NCBI GenBank assembly: GCA_029245025.1
Contig: JAQWQC010000006.1
Coordinates: forward strand, 310,001 to 374,000
From: Rhodospirillaceae bacterium
GTDB lineage: Bacteria > Pseudomonadota > Alphaproteobacteria > Rhodospirillales > Rhodospirillaceae
Direction: 5' to 3'
DNA: 64,000 bases
The position numbers were made by a program, and so were the translations under genes. The notes below the pieces were generated by a model. The model saw nothing but the letters and a program-made list of their open reading frames with translations, had not been told where the DNA came from and searched no databases. Of this stretch, positions 36,070 to 46,340 are shown in pieces; position 1 is the first letter of the stretch; every line of letters begins with the position of its first letter.

Positions 36070-36815
36070 GTGGCAGGATCATCCTCATCGCGCTTACTGT
36101 TGCCGTTGGATTGACTCGAACAGCGGCCGCACAAAGCGTCCCGCTCGTTGCTGACCTTTCAAATCACTTGGTTGCCATTACCACCGGCTTTACCGGCACA
36201 GATGTTTTGTTGTTTGGCGCCACAGATGGGCCGGGCGATGTTGTCATCGTCGTTCGTGGTCCAGCAACAAATGTCACCCTCCGCCGAAAAGATCGATTTG
36301 GTCCGATTTGGGCAAACGCGGACGCGGTCGCGATGAGAGACGTACCATCCTTTTATAATGTGGCCAGCAACCGTGATATCGCGGAATTCACGTCGGAGCG
36401 GATCCGCGATTTATATGAGATAGGTCTTGAGAGCCTTAAATTGAAATTTGTTGACTCCCAACTGTCAGAAAAAACGCGTCAGGATTACGGAGACGCACTG
36501 ATCCGACTCAACACGGAGCGCGAACTCTACAGCCCTGAAAATGGAAAAGTATCTCTGCTGGCGAACCGTTTGTTTCGAGCAGAACTGCATTTTCCAGCCA
36601 ACGTTCCAACGGGAGCATACGAAGTTGGTATTTACCTGTTCAGAAATGGTGATGTTGTCAGTGGAGAATTTGTCCCGTTGATCATTTCAAAAACAGGCGT
36701 CGGGGCTGAGGTCTATGACTTTGCGCATAACTTGGCACCCGTCTACGGATTGCTGGCAATTGTAATAGCCGTGCTGGCTGGCTTGGCCGCTGAAGCCGTG
36801 TTTAGGCGAACTTAG
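36066..36815 (+). CDS. TIGR02186 family protein, exported with C-terminal membrane anchor
   Basis: 249 residues. Signal peptide (MSGRIILIALTVAVGL to AAAQS), a periplasmic beta-rich body (LVADLSNHLVAITTGFTG, DVVIVVRGPATNVTLRRKDR) and one C-terminal membrane helix (VYGLLAIVIAVLAGLAAEAV). The family is nearly always coded next to a TauE/SafE permease in alphaproteobacteria and probably works with it; the molecular role is unknown. Start ATGA overlaps the permease stop. Confidence 0.88.
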   Translation: MSGRIILIALTVAVGLTRTAAAQSVPLVADLSNHLVAITTGFTGTDVLLFGATDGPGDVVIVVRGPATNVTLRRKDRFGPIWANADAVAMRDVPSFYNVASNRDIAEFTSERIRDLYEIGLESLKLKFVDSQLSEKTRQDYGDALIRLNTERELYSPENGKVSLLANRLFRAELHFPANVPTGAYEVGIYLFRNGDVVSGEFVPLIISKTGVGAEVYDFAHNLAPVYGLLAIVIAVLAGLAAEAVFRRT

Positions 36816-36824
36816 GGACGTGCG

Positions 36825-37316
36825 ATGACGGATCAAGACCAATCAGCTTTCGATCGTCCTCGCACGTTTCTACTTGTTGTGGACTGGTCCTCAGAATTGA
36901 GTGCAGCGCTTCGCTTAGCCTGCCGGCGCGCGCGGCATACAAATGGTAATGTCGCTCTCTTCCATGCCGTTGAACCATCAGATTTCCACCACTTTTCTAC
37001 AATTGCTGATCTCATGGAGTCAGAAGCACGCTCTGAGGCTGAAAAACTGCTTCAGCGTGTCTCAGCCGACGTGCAGCGCCAAACAGGGCGGATGCCGACT
37101 CTCTATTTGCGTGAAGGCGACACCAATGAGCAGCTTCTCTCGGTGATAGAAGAACAAGCGGATATTTCCGTTCTGGTACTCGGCGCCAGCACCGGAGACG
37201 AAGGGCCAGGACCTTTGGTCACAGCCCTTTCTGGCCGTTTAGCCGGTAAAATTACCCTGCCTGTGACCATTGTGCCAGGGAACCTCACGTCCGATGAAAT
37301 CGACGCTTTAACCTAA
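36825..37316 (+). CDS. Universal stress protein (UspA) family
   Basis: 163 residues, single Usp domain. It starts with FLLVVDWSSELSAALRLA and ends with VLVLGASTGDEGPGPLVTAL, SGRLAGKITLPVTIVPG. The usual ATP-binding Gly-rich run is only partly kept, so nucleotide binding is uncertain. It starts 9 bases after the TIGR02186 gene, hence the same transcript. Confidence 0.85.
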   Translation: MTDQDQSAFDRPRTFLLVVDWSSELSAALRLACRRARHTNGNVALFHAVEPSDFHHFSTIADLMESEARSEAEKLLQRVSADVQRQTGRMPTLYLREGDTNEQLLSVIEEQADISVLVLGASTGDEGPGPLVTALSGRLAGKITLPVTIVPGNLTSDEIDALT

Positions 37317-37420
37317 GGGTTCGTGCCGATATTGGCCCCGCTTCCCCTTCGCTCTTGAGACCTGAACGAATTAGTCCTAATAAACCGGCAGATGCTTCAA
37401 TATCGACCAGGATAATTCTG

Positions 37421-37987
37421 ATGTTTATTCAAACTGAAAAGACCCCTAATCCAGCAACACTGAAATTTCTTCCCGGTCGCCCGGTCATGGACAGTGGTGT
37501 CGCCGATTTTACGGCAGCAGAGGATGCCAAGCAGTCCCCCCTTGCAAGCCGCCTGTTTGGCCTAGATGGTGTTACAGGTGTGTTTTTTGGCGCCGATTTT
37601 ATAACTGTTACCAAAACCGATGACATGGATTGGCAGGTTATCAAGCCACTGGTCTTGGGTGCCATTATGGATCACTACACTTCAGGCCAAGCATTGCTCC
37701 TAGATGGTGCAGGCAGCACCGATGAAACCACCACTTTTGCTGATGACGATGCCGATCCAGAAGTAATTGATCAGATCAAAGAACTGATTGAGACCCGGGT
37801 TCGACCCGCTGTTGCGCAAGATGGCGGCGATATCATCTATAAAGGGTTCAAAAGTGGCACGGTCTATTTGCATATGCGGGGCGCCTGCGCCGGTTGCCCA
37901 AGCTCGACCATGACGTTGAAGTCTGGAATTGAAAATATGTTGCGTCATTACGTGCCAGAAGTGACGCAAGTCGAAGCGGTAGCGTAA
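37421..37987 (+). CDS. NfuA-type iron-sulfur cluster carrier (Nfu_N + NifU C-terminal domain)
   Basis: About 188 residues. The Nfu_N domain opens MFIQTEKTPNPATLKFLPGR; the C-terminal NifU domain has VRPAVAQDGGDIIYKGF and the cluster-binding Cys pair CAGCPSS. Proteins of this kind receive Fe-S clusters from the assembly scaffold and deliver them to client enzymes. Start at ATG 37421 with AGGA eight bases upstream; an upstream extension in frame lacks conservation with the family. Confidence 0.95.
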   Translation: MFIQTEKTPNPATLKFLPGRPVMDSGVADFTAAEDAKQSPLASRLFGLDGVTGVFFGADFITVTKTDDMDWQVIKPLVLGAIMDHYTSGQALLLDGAGSTDETTTFADDDADPEVIDQIKELIETRVRPAVAQDGGDIIYKGFKSGTVYLHMRGACAGCPSSTMTLKSGIENMLRHYVPEVTQVEAVA

Positions 37988-38034
37988 ACAGTACGTTCGT
38001 AAACGCTGTTCTGAGTTTCACATTGCCGCACGTC

Positions 38035-39054
38035 ATGACCTTTCTCAAATCTGTTGGGTTGGCAATCATTGGCGCCCTTCACGCGCTGTACACACAAGCA
38101 CGCCTCCGACCACTCGAGGCACAGGCTCTCTTGGTTGTCTTGATTTTAAGTGTTGGTGCGCTGCGAACTGGGGATGAGCAAATCGACCTTGGCGATGGTC
38201 GCATCGTGATAACTGGCGATGATCTGTCTGTTGATACCTTGGAGGATATATTCTCTACCTATGGATACTCTCTAGACCGAGTCCGCGACGAAGGTATTGC
38301 CGTTCCACGACTGATCGTTTCCGCTATGCCCGATGGACTAAAGGAAATTCGCATTGTCGATCAGCGCAAGCGATTATTTTTCAGCTCTGTCCTTCCTCTG
38401 ATACTGACAGAAAACGAAGAAATTGCGAAAGATCGTCAGCGCCTACTCATCATTGCTTCTAAAATAGGAAATGATGAGGACAATGAACTATCTCTCAGCG
38501 CAGATGATATCGCATGCATTGATATTCTTGCGACGCGATATGGCATCGACCGGGTCGAAGAAGAGGTCAGCCTAAGTGAATTGTTCGATGTCCTTAAGGT
38601 GCGTGTCGCTCCTATCCCCACTTCTCTTGCCCTCGCCCAGGCCGTAGAAGAAAGTGCATGGGGAACGTCACGATTTGCGCGGCAAGGCAATGCCCTGTTT
38701 GGTCAGTGGGTGTGGAATGAAGACGCAGGAATCGTACCAACAGAACAACGCGAAGGTCAGGCCTACGCTGTTCGGGCATTTGAGACTCCCCTTCAATCAG
38801 TAAAGGCCTACGCTAAAAATCTAAACACCCATTGGGCCTACGCTACGTTTCGTGAGCAGCGGGCAGAAATGTTGGGGGCGGAAGAAGAGCTTGATGGCTG
38901 GGCGTTGGCAGAGACTCTGACTCGATATTCGGAACGGGGTGAAGCATATGTGGAGTCCTTACAGGCCATTATGCGGGTCAATCGATTGCGGCCTTTAGAT
39001 AAAGCAAGTCTTGCGACACCAAGTGCCATGATAGAATTGGCAGCTGCCGAGTAG
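38035..39054 (+). CDS. Bax-like N-acetylglucosaminidase domain protein
   Basis: About 339 residues. An N-terminal hydrophobic stretch (SVGLAIIGALHALY plus a second helix ~25-45) suggests membrane anchoring or secretion. The C-terminal half is a glucosaminidase (GH73-like, Bax) domain: IPTSLALAQAVEESAWGTSR with the catalytic Glu, GNALFGQWVW, YAVRAFETPLQSVKAYAKNL, LDGWALAETLTRYSERGEAYV. Likely peptidoglycan cleavage in the periplasm. Start ATG 38035 or TTG 38023. It lies between nfuA and the convergent polysaccharide deacetylase. Confidence 0.88.
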   Translation: MTFLKSVGLAIIGALHALYTQARLRPLEAQALLVVLILSVGALRTGDEQIDLGDGRIVITGDDLSVDTLEDIFSTYGYSLDRVRDEGIAVPRLIVSAMPDGLKEIRIVDQRKRLFFSSVLPLILTENEEIAKDRQRLLIIASKIGNDEDNELSLSADDIACIDILATRYGIDRVEEEVSLSELFDVLKVRVAPIPTSLALAQAVEESAWGTSRFARQGNALFGQWVWNEDAGIVPTEQREGQAYAVRAFETPLQSVKAYAKNLNTHWAYATFREQRAEMLGAEEELDGWALAETLTRYSERGEAYVESLQAIMRVNRLRPLDKASLATPSAMIELAAAE

Positions 39055-39064
39055 AAGAAGTGAG

Positions 39065-40138
39065 TCAGCGATATCGCGGATGAACCGCGACACCTTCGGA
39101 CTCAAACCCAGAAATCATCTGCCACCCAAACCAATGCCAGCGTCCCTGGGTGGAACGATCGACGGATTGCAGCGTGCAATTCAAACGCACACGGCCTGTG
39201 GGAAATGAAGATATTGGATTTATCGATAGTGAATTCGTGTAAACGGAAGCCTGTAACGGATCGCCAGTGGGCCCAAAGCACGTTACGTCTTTTAAATTTT
39301 GAGGTGGCGAAACGAGATCCAAGGTAATGGTCGAGGGGTGGGACTGAAGAACTGGGTCTGCTGGTGAAATCGATTTCACCGGAAGAGGTAGCGTCCCGAT
39401 CACAAGACGAAACCGATCAGCTGCGCCGTATTGTTCGTTCAGGGCAAAGCGCGGCAAATAGAAACGATTGGCGAGCGGTCCGACAGCACCGGAATGCTGG
39501 CCAAATCCAGCCTGGAAGCCTGCGGCACGCACGGCCGCCATGTCAGCCAAGCCTGCCTCACCGTAGGGATAAGCGAACACCCTAGGGACAGTGCCCAAAG
39601 CCCGATCGAAAGCAGCAGCCATTTGCCCAAGGTCTTGCTCAAGTGACGTTGTGCTGAGCGACGGATAGTGACCGTGACCATGACTATGCGACCCTATTTC
39701 AACACCTTCTTGCTGAAGCGCTCTAAGCTCGTCCCAGGTCAGGAAATCGCTGTAACCTGCGTTCACACTCTCTGTGGCAACAAAGAGAGTCACGGGATAA
39801 CCAGCCGCCTTAAAACGGGGCCAGCCAGTCATCATAAAAGATCGGTAGGCATCATCGACGGTAATAGCGACGGCTCGGGGCGGCAAACTGATCTCGCCGT
39901 CTAATGCCGCAAGCACATCAGCTAAAGACACAACTGTGTAGCCACCATTCTGTAAAGCTGTGATGTGATCTTCAAGCTGCACCACTGTTGTATTGGTCAA
40001 CGGCTGATCGCTTTCACCAAAGCGATGGTACATGAGGATCACAGCGGAACTTGCAGCTTGAGAAACGGACACAGTGCAGGTGCTAAAAAGTGCCGTTGCG
40101 AGACAAAGTCTGATAAGCAGATGTTTCATATCAGCCAT
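39065..40138 (-). CDS. Exported polysaccharide deacetylase (NodB homology, CE4)
   Basis: About 357 residues. Signal peptide starting MADMKHLLIRLCLATALFST and ending VSQAAS. The NodB-type fold shows AVAITVDDAYRSF (catalytic and metal Asp pair), VEIGSHSHGHGHYPSLS (metal His residues) and FAYPYGEAG. It deacetylates an N-acetyl sugar polymer in the periplasm. Start uncertain between 40138 and 40129. It is divergent from the nitroreductase gene with about 28 bases between starts, so promoters overlap. Confidence 0.92.
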   Translation of the reverse strand: MADMKHLLIRLCLATALFSTCTVSVSQAASSAVILMYHRFGESDQPLTNTTVVQLEDHITALQNGGYTVVSLADVLAALDGEISLPPRAVAITVDDAYRSFMMTGWPRFKAAGYPVTLFVATESVNAGYSDFLTWDELRALQQEGVEIGSHSHGHGHYPSLSTTSLEQDLGQMAAAFDRALGTVPRVFAYPYGEAGLADMAAVRAAGFQAGFGQHSGAVGPLANRFYLPRFALNEQYGAADRFRLVIGTLPLPVKSISPADPVLQSHPSTITLDLVSPPQNLKDVTCFGPTGDPLQASVYTNSLSINPISSFPTGRVRLNCTLQSVDRSTQGRWHWFGWQMISGFESEGVAVHPRYR

Positions 40139-40166
40139 TCTATCAGATAGACGAAAGGGACGCGCA

Positions 40167-40760
40167 ATGCCTCGCACTGCTCTTGATGACTCAGGCCTTA
40201 ATTTACTTTTTCGTGACGCTAGAACACAAAACAGCTGGCACTCCGAGCCAGTTAGTGAAGATACGCTTCACAAGATATTTGATCTTATGAAAATGGCGCC
40301 AACATCGGCTAACTGCTCTCCAGCACGTTTCGTATTTGTGACGACAGCAGAAGGGAAAGCAAAATTGAAGCCAGCCATTGCTGAGGGCAACATGGAACAA
40401 ACCATGACCGCTCCCGCCATTGCTATTATTGCTCACGATATGAAGTTCTATGGGCATCTTCCGGACTTGTTTCCGCATACGGACGCAAAATCCTGGTTTA
40501 CTGGGAACGACGACCTGATCACTGAAACTGCTTTTCGAAATGGGTCATTGCAAGGCGCCTACTTCATGATGGCAGCCCGCGCCCTCGGTCTCGATTGTGG
40601 CCCGATGTCAGGTTTCGACGTTGATATGGTCAACGAGACGTTTTTCCCTGACGGCCGATTCAAGGTGAATTTTCTGTGCAACATCGGCCATGGCGACGAT
40701 AAGAAGTTACACCCGCGCGCACCGCGGTTCGACTTCGACCAAGTGTGCGAGGTGATCTAG
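40167..40760 (+). CDS. RutE/HadB-like nitroreductase (malonic semialdehyde reductase family)
   Basis: 197 residues. FMN-binding nitroreductase fold with [50 protein letters not shown] and [16 protein letters not shown], all diagnostic of the RutE group that reduces malonic semialdehyde to 3-hydroxypropionate in uracil breakdown. No other rut genes are near, so a general quinone or nitro-compound reductase role is also possible. ATG 40167 has AAAGGGA seven bases upstream. Its stop overlaps that of trpS. Confidence 0.9.
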   Translation: MPRTALDDSGLNLLFRDARTQNSWHSEPVSEDTLHKIFDLMKMAPTSANCSPARFVFVTTAEGKAKLKPAIAEGNMEQTMTAPAIAIIAHDMKFYGHLPDLFPHTDAKSWFTGNDDLITETAFRNGSLQGAYFMMAARALGLDCGPMSGFDVDMVNETFFPDGRFKVNFLCNIGHGDDKKLHPRAPRFDFDQVCEVI

Positions 40761-41779
40761 CGCTTTATCCCCGTTGTAGAGAAGCCTATTGCCTCGTAGG
40801 CTTCAGCTAGAACTGGGTTGGCGATATCGTTGGCTTTATCAGCGCCACGCGCCAACAGACGATCAAGCTCCGCAGGATCAGCTAAAAGCTCGGTCATGCG
40901 CGAAGCGATTGGAGTCAGCACAGACACCGCGAGAGCGGCAAGCTTGGGCTTGAATGCACCGAATCCTTGGCCGGCAAACTCAGCTACAACATCATCAACT
41001 GACCGGTCGGCCAGGGCTGCATAGATATTGATGAGGTTAGAAGCCTCTGGCCGCTCCGCCAAGCCTGTTGCTTTGTCTGGTAAGACTTCAGGGTCTGTCT
41101 TAGCGCGTTTGATCTTGTCGGCAATCTCATCTGCCGTATCAGTCAAATTAATACGTGTCATGTCAGAGGTATCCGACTTTGACATTTTACGTTGACCGTC
41201 TCGCAAGCTCATGACCCTAGTACCTGGTCCCTGTATGACTGGGTTTGGGAGCGGGAATACTTCTTTGCCGGTATCGACATTAAATTTTTGGGCAATGTCG
41301 CGGGCCAATTCCAGGTGTTGCTTCTGATCTTCACCCGTTGGCACATGGCTGGCTTTGTAAACCAAAATATCGGCGGCCATGAGGTTTGGATACACCATCA
41401 ATCCCGATGACGCTTTCTCTTTGTTCTTACCCGCCTTGTCTTTGAACTGAGTCATACGGTTGAGCCAACCCAACCGTGCAACACAATTAAAAACCCAAGC
41501 CAGTTGTGCATGCGCAGGGACGTGGCTTTGAATAAACAACGCACTTTGTTCAGGGTCGATCCCCGACGCGATCATTCCGGCCGCCACTTCTCGTGACGAC
41601 TGAGCGATTTCGCCAAGATCTGGCCAAACGGTAATGGCGTGCAAATCGACGATGCAAAACAAACACTCGTAGTCATTCTGCATGGCAACCCAATTTTTCA
41701 TCGCCCCCAGATAATTACCGAGGTGCAAATTACCGGTGGGCTGAATACCGGACAGAATTCGATTGCTAGGAAATGACAT
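40757..41779 (-). CDS. trpS: Tryptophanyl-tRNA synthetase
   Basis: 340 residues. Class I signatures: HIGH-type [14 protein letters not shown] and KMSKS within [26 protein letters not shown] and [18 protein letters not shown] are typical. It charges tRNA-Trp. It follows murJ by about 70 bases on the same strand. Confidence 0.97.
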   Translation of the reverse strand: MSFPSNRILSGIQPTGNLHLGNYLGAMKNWVAMQNDYECLFCIVDLHAITVWPDLGEIAQSSREVAAGMIASGIDPEQSALFIQSHVPAHAQLAWVFNCVARLGWLNRMTQFKDKAGKNKEKASSGLMVYPNLMAADILVYKASHVPTGEDQKQHLELARDIAQKFNVDTGKEVFPLPNPVIQGPGTRVMSLRDGQRKMSKSDTSDMTRINLTDTADEIADKIKRAKTDPEVLPDKATGLAERPEASNLINIYAALADRSVDDVVAEFAGQGFGAFKPKLAALAVSVLTPIASRMTELLADPAELDRLLARGADKANDIANPVLAEAYEAIGFSTTGIKR

Positions 41780-41850
41780 AGAACACGCTGTTGGGTTGAC
41801 TGTTTGGTAACTCGCGGGGATAGCCCAGCACTCTCATAGGGTCAAGCAGA

Positions 41851-43455
41851 CTAGGCCAACTCGTCAGAAGACGAGGTCCGACGGAGGCTTCTAAAATCAC
41901 TTAACGCCGCACCACCAGATGCGAGCAAAACAGCGCCGTACAAGCCGACACCCAGGACAATGAGCACCGCAAGGCCTAGAGCACGCGGTCCTTCAGCCCC
42001 CGCAGCCACACCCGGTTGACCGAAAAGCGGGCCATAGGTTTGGGTAATGACACCTAGACCGGTCCATACCGCCACGCCCATTATCACGCTGGCTAAACAG
42101 ACACGGGGTAACCGTTTGGTGAGACGAGCGTCAACGGCGAGGTGACCTCGTCGCATCAAAACTCCGCCAAGTAGCCCGGCATTCAACCATGCTGAAAGCG
42201 CAGTGGCCATTGCGATCCCGACATGACCAAAAGGCCCCATGAGAACAAGGTTAAGGGCAATATTCACCATCATCGCAAAGGCCGATATTTTCACGGGCGT
42301 TGCCGTATCTTGGCGACCGAAGAACCCAGGGGCCAACGCCTTAATCAGAACATATGCCGGCAGACCAGCCGCAAATGCACCCAACGCGGCACCAACAGCT
42401 TGTCGATCTGAGACAGTGAAGGCCCCACGTTCATACAAAGCCGCGGCAATAGGATGAGCTAATACCAATAGCCCGACAGCGGCGGGAAGCGTGAGCACAA
42501 GACTGATCTCTATAGCCCGGTTCTGGGCGCTCAGCGCCTCTTCAGGATTATCGCTTTGTATAGAGCGGGAGAGCATTGGCAATAGAGCAACCCCAATACC
42601 AACACCGATGACACCTAGCGGCAGCTGATTGACCCGATCAGCGAAATAGAGCCAGGACACGGCCCCAACAGACACCAACGTTGCAATAATCTTATCGACG
42701 AGAAGATTGAGTTGATAAAGGCTAGCGCCAAAAACCACCGGCAGTATGCGTTTCAATAGTTGCCGCACTCTGGGCGATAGCCGTGGGCGCGCGAGGCCAA
42801 GCGGCATGCCGGCCGCTCGCACCCGCCAAGCCAACCAGGAGAACTGCACCACGCCAGCAAGAGCAACGCCCCAGGCCAGGGCGATGGAGGCGTCCATTCC
42901 AGATGACACCGCAAACAAGACAGCGGTGATCAAAGTCAGATTCAGGAGAATTGGCGTCGCTGCAGCTGCTGCGAAACGGTCCAATGCGTTGAGCACCCCG
43001 GACTGCAGAGACACCAGAGAGATAAAGAACAAATATGGAAAGGCAATGCGAGCCAGTTCCGTCGCCCGTTCCATTTGGCCAGGAATGTCATTGAACCCGG
43101 GTGCAATGGCAAACAAGGCGACGGGCATCGCAATCATCATCAATAGAACAAACACGAACAAAAAGGTTGCAAGGACGGCGAAGGATTGCTCCGCAAAACG
43201 CAACGCTTTGTCACGACCCTCTTTTTCCAGGATCTCAGAAAAGATCGGCACGAACCCAGCAGAAAAAGCCCCTTCAGCAAAAAGTCTGCGAAACAGATTT
43301 GGAAACTGAAAGGCAATCAGAAAGGCGTCAGCGGCCAGGCCGGCTCCGAGCACGCCTGCAATCAAAATATCGCGGATAAAGCCGGTCACACGGCTGATCA
43401 ACGTCATGCCGCTTACGGTCGCAAAGGCGCGCAGAAGAGATTGGCGAGTGCTCAT
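41851..43455 (-). CDS. murJ: Lipid II flippase MurJ
   Basis: 534 residues with about 14 membrane helices. N-terminal signatures TLISRVTGFIRDILIAGVLG and NLFRRLFAEGAFSAGFVPIF are characteristic of MurJ/MviN. It flips the peptidoglycan precursor lipid II across the inner membrane. Placed between glnD and trpS, a neighbourhood conserved in alphaproteobacteria. Confidence 0.96.
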   Translation of the reverse strand: MSTRQSLLRAFATVSGMTLISRVTGFIRDILIAGVLGAGLAADAFLIAFQFPNLFRRLFAEGAFSAGFVPIFSEILEKEGRDKALRFAEQSFAVLATFLFVFVLLMMIAMPVALFAIAPGFNDIPGQMERATELARIAFPYLFFISLVSLQSGVLNALDRFAAAAATPILLNLTLITAVLFAVSSGMDASIALAWGVALAGVVQFSWLAWRVRAAGMPLGLARPRLSPRVRQLLKRILPVVFGASLYQLNLLVDKIIATLVSVGAVSWLYFADRVNQLPLGVIGVGIGVALLPMLSRSIQSDNPEEALSAQNRAIEISLVLTLPAAVGLLVLAHPIAAALYERGAFTVSDRQAVGAALGAFAAGLPAYVLIKALAPGFFGRQDTATPVKISAFAMMVNIALNLVLMGPFGHVGIAMATALSAWLNAGLLGGVLMRRGHLAVDARLTKRLPRVCLASVIMGVAVWTGLGVITQTYGPLFGQPGVAAGAEGPRALGLAVLIVLGVGLYGAVLLASGGAALSDFRSLRRTSSSDELA

Positions 43456-43526
43456 AGGTGAGGTTTATATCACCAAAACGCCGCGGCATAGATATGGCGC
43501 TGCCATGGCACGAAAAAGACAAAATG

Positions 43527-46313
43527 TTATTCGGCGGCCGTGGACTGCATCACTGCACTTTTTGCGTCACGGACGGAAAACTCATCAGGCACACCGATCG
43601 CTTTGCCGAGCACTTCGCGGACCTGTCGAATTTTACTTTCGTTCTCAATTTTCATGCCGAAAATATCTTTGACATAGAACACGTCAACAACCCGTTCTCC
43701 ATATGTTGAAATGTGCGCAGACCCAATTTGTAAGGCCAGGTCCGAAATCACTTGAGTAATATCGAACAAAAGACCAGGCCGGTCATGCCCGTTGATCTCG
43801 ATGACGCTGTACACTTTTGAGGCTGAGTTATCGATGATCACGCGGGGCGGAGCTTCAAGAGCCTGACTACGGCCTGGAAAATGGTCTTGTGCACTTTCAA
43901 ATTCTCGGTCGAGCCGCAAACGTCCTTCTAGCGCCGCGACAACACGAGACCTGATCCGATTGAGTTTGGTTTCTGTCGTAATCGCCGTTCCATTGAAGTC
44001 TTGAACAGTAAATGTATCGAGAGCCATTCCATTGGATAGGGTTACAATCTTGGCATCAACAATAGAGACGTTTGACAGGGCCAACGCACCGGCAATCTTT
44101 GCAAACAATCCAGGATGGTCCGGAGTATAGATCATCATTTCAGTAACAGCGCGTGACTTGTCGATGTTGAACTCAATCGCAATGTCTTGATCACTCATCT
44201 CTGCAGAGCGAATGAATCGGGCGTGGCGCTCATGGGTTTCTGTATCATAGGTCACCCAATAGGCTGGGAAGCCAGAGGTAATAAACTCTTCACGGTCTGC
44301 GGTCGGCCAATCTGATAGGCGATCTGACAGAGCGTCGCGCGCTCGACTAATACGAGCATCCAACGTAACGGTCGAATGTCCCCCAGACATCCGTTCTTCG
44401 GCACTGTTGTATAGATTGCGCAGCAGTGTCGCTTTCCAGTCGTTCCAAACTTTAGGGCCGACCGCTCGAATATCTGCACAGGTTAAGACCAACAAAAGCT
44501 TCAGGCGTTCAGGCGATTGAACAACACCACAGAAATCGACGATCGTTTTCGCATCATCAAGGTCACGCTTAAACGCCGTATTGCTCATCAACAGGTGCTG
44601 GCGCACTAACCAACATACGGTTTCTACTTCTTCGTCTGTTAAGCCGAATCTTGGACACAGGGTGTGCGCGATCTGCGCACCAAGCTCAGAATGGTCCCCG
44701 CCACGACCTTTTGCTATATCATGAAGAAGAACGGCTACGTACAAAGCCCGACGTGATTGGACTTTGCCGACAACTTTAGAAGCAATTGGCAACTCATTCT
44801 TCAGCGTTCCATTTTCAATGCGATGAAGAATTCCTATTGCCCGGATAGTGTGCTCATCCGTGGTATACACGTGATACATGTCGAACTGCATTTGTGCGAC
44901 AACACGGCCAAAGTCTGGCACGAAGCGACCAAACACACCGGATTCATTCATCAAGCGTAGTATTGATTCGGGGCCACCCTGGAACGTCATGATATCAACA
45001 AATAGACGATTGGCTTCCGAGTCCTCTCGGATATCGGAAACCATATGTAGGCTACGTGTAATGACCTCGAGCGCGTACGGATGAAGATCAAGACCATTTT
45101 CTTGAGCGACATGAAATATTCGAATCAAATTGATCGGATCATTGCTAAACGCATGTTCACCTAAGACCGTGATTCGACTACCCTCAACATGAAACCCAGC
45201 CAGGGTTTTACGGCGAAGCAATATTGGCAAACGCAGTAATGGCTTGCGGCGTTCTTTTTCTTCAAGAACCGCGGCAAATATCCGTGTCAGATCTCCAACA
45301 TCTTTGGCAATCAAAAAATAGTGCTTCATGAAACGTTCAACGGCACTACTACCAGCATGATCCTTATAACCCATACGCTCTGCTAGACGTGGCTGTAGAT
45401 CAAAAGTCAGGCGATTATCAGCTCGGCCAGTGAGATAGTGTATGTGACACCGAACGGTCCAAAGAAAGCCATGCGCTTTAAGGAACCTAAGTGCTGCGTC
45501 ATCATGGATAAGATTACGATCAACCAGGCCCTGGATATCTGATACGCAGTAAAGGTAACGACCGATCCAGTGCAGTGCATGCAGGTCTCTCAATCCGCCT
45601 TTGTCTTCTTTGACATTTGGCTCCAGCACATAACGACTATCACCAAGCCGTTCATGACGCTCATCGCGCTCTGACAGTTTGGCTTCAACAAAAGACATCC
45701 CCGTACCTTCAGCCACCTCGGCACGGAACCGCGTTTGCAGATCCTGGGCAAGGTTTTGGTCGCCCCATATCCAGCGAGCTTCCAGAAGGGCCGTGCGGAT
45801 CGTCATATCCGCCTGCGCCTGTTTGATGTTTTCATTTACCGTGCGGACCGCATGGCCAACTTTGAACCCGAGGTCCCACAAGACATAGAGCATGTACTCC
45901 ACCAGATTCTCGGTGAAGGGTGTTTTTTTGTACGGTAATAAAAATAGCAGGTCGAGATCAGAGCCCGGCGCCAACTCACCACGCCCATATCCCCCAACTG
46001 CCATGAGACTCAGTTTCTCACCCATCGTGGGAACGCCGCGCTTAAATACCCGCGCCACCGCAAAGTCAAACAGAATGCGAAGAATTTGATCTGTTAAATA
46101 TGAGAGTTCGACCACTGTATCAGAGCCATTACTTTCTCCGCTCTCCAAACGTCGTCTGACTTCCGTGCGCCCTGCCCCCAAAGCAACTGACAACCCCTCC
46201 ATTAGAATAGGACGAATCGCTGAGTCAGAGACGTCCTCCGTCAAACGGGCATGTAGCTGTTCGTCCACCGCACGACGACTAATCAAGCTGCGAGGAGAAC
46301 GGACTTTGGTCAC
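43527..46313 (-). CDS. glnD: Bifunctional [protein-PII] uridylyltransferase / uridylyl-removing enzyme
   Basis: 928 residues, normal for GlnD. The nucleotidyltransferase motif GGYGRGELAPGSDLDLL sits at ~107-123, the HD phosphohydrolase motif appears as LLHDIAKGRGGDHSELG in the middle, and two ACT domains end the protein (YTPDHPGLFAKIAGAL, and NGHDRPGLLFDITQVI). It senses glutamine and modifies PII. GTG start at 46313. Confidence 0.96.
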   Translation of the reverse strand: MTKVRSPRSLISRRAVDEQLHARLTEDVSDSAIRPILMEGLSVALGAGRTEVRRRLESGESNGSDTVVELSYLTDQILRILFDFAVARVFKRGVPTMGEKLSLMAVGGYGRGELAPGSDLDLLFLLPYKKTPFTENLVEYMLYVLWDLGFKVGHAVRTVNENIKQAQADMTIRTALLEARWIWGDQNLAQDLQTRFRAEVAEGTGMSFVEAKLSERDERHERLGDSRYVLEPNVKEDKGGLRDLHALHWIGRYLYCVSDIQGLVDRNLIHDDAALRFLKAHGFLWTVRCHIHYLTGRADNRLTFDLQPRLAERMGYKDHAGSSAVERFMKHYFLIAKDVGDLTRIFAAVLEEKERRKPLLRLPILLRRKTLAGFHVEGSRITVLGEHAFSNDPINLIRIFHVAQENGLDLHPYALEVITRSLHMVSDIREDSEANRLFVDIMTFQGGPESILRLMNESGVFGRFVPDFGRVVAQMQFDMYHVYTTDEHTIRAIGILHRIENGTLKNELPIASKVVGKVQSRRALYVAVLLHDIAKGRGGDHSELGAQIAHTLCPRFGLTDEEVETVCWLVRQHLLMSNTAFKRDLDDAKTIVDFCGVVQSPERLKLLLVLTCADIRAVGPKVWNDWKATLLRNLYNSAEERMSGGHSTVTLDARISRARDALSDRLSDWPTADREEFITSGFPAYWVTYDTETHERHARFIRSAEMSDQDIAIEFNIDKSRAVTEMMIYTPDHPGLFAKIAGALALSNVSIVDAKIVTLSNGMALDTFTVQDFNGTAITTETKLNRIRSRVVAALEGRLRLDREFESAQDHFPGRSQALEAPPRVIIDNSASKVYSVIEINGHDRPGLLFDITQVISDLALQIGSAHISTYGERVVDVFYVKDIFGMKIENESKIRQVREVLGKAIGVPDEFSVRDAKSAVMQSTAAE

Positions 46314-46340
46314 TAGTTTGCTTTCAAAAAAACTGGTTGT

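Noticed and set aside
42746-43309. 187-residue forward frame inside murJ
   Set aside because: Antisense shadow of MurJ, Arg/Ala/Thr-rich with no domain signal.
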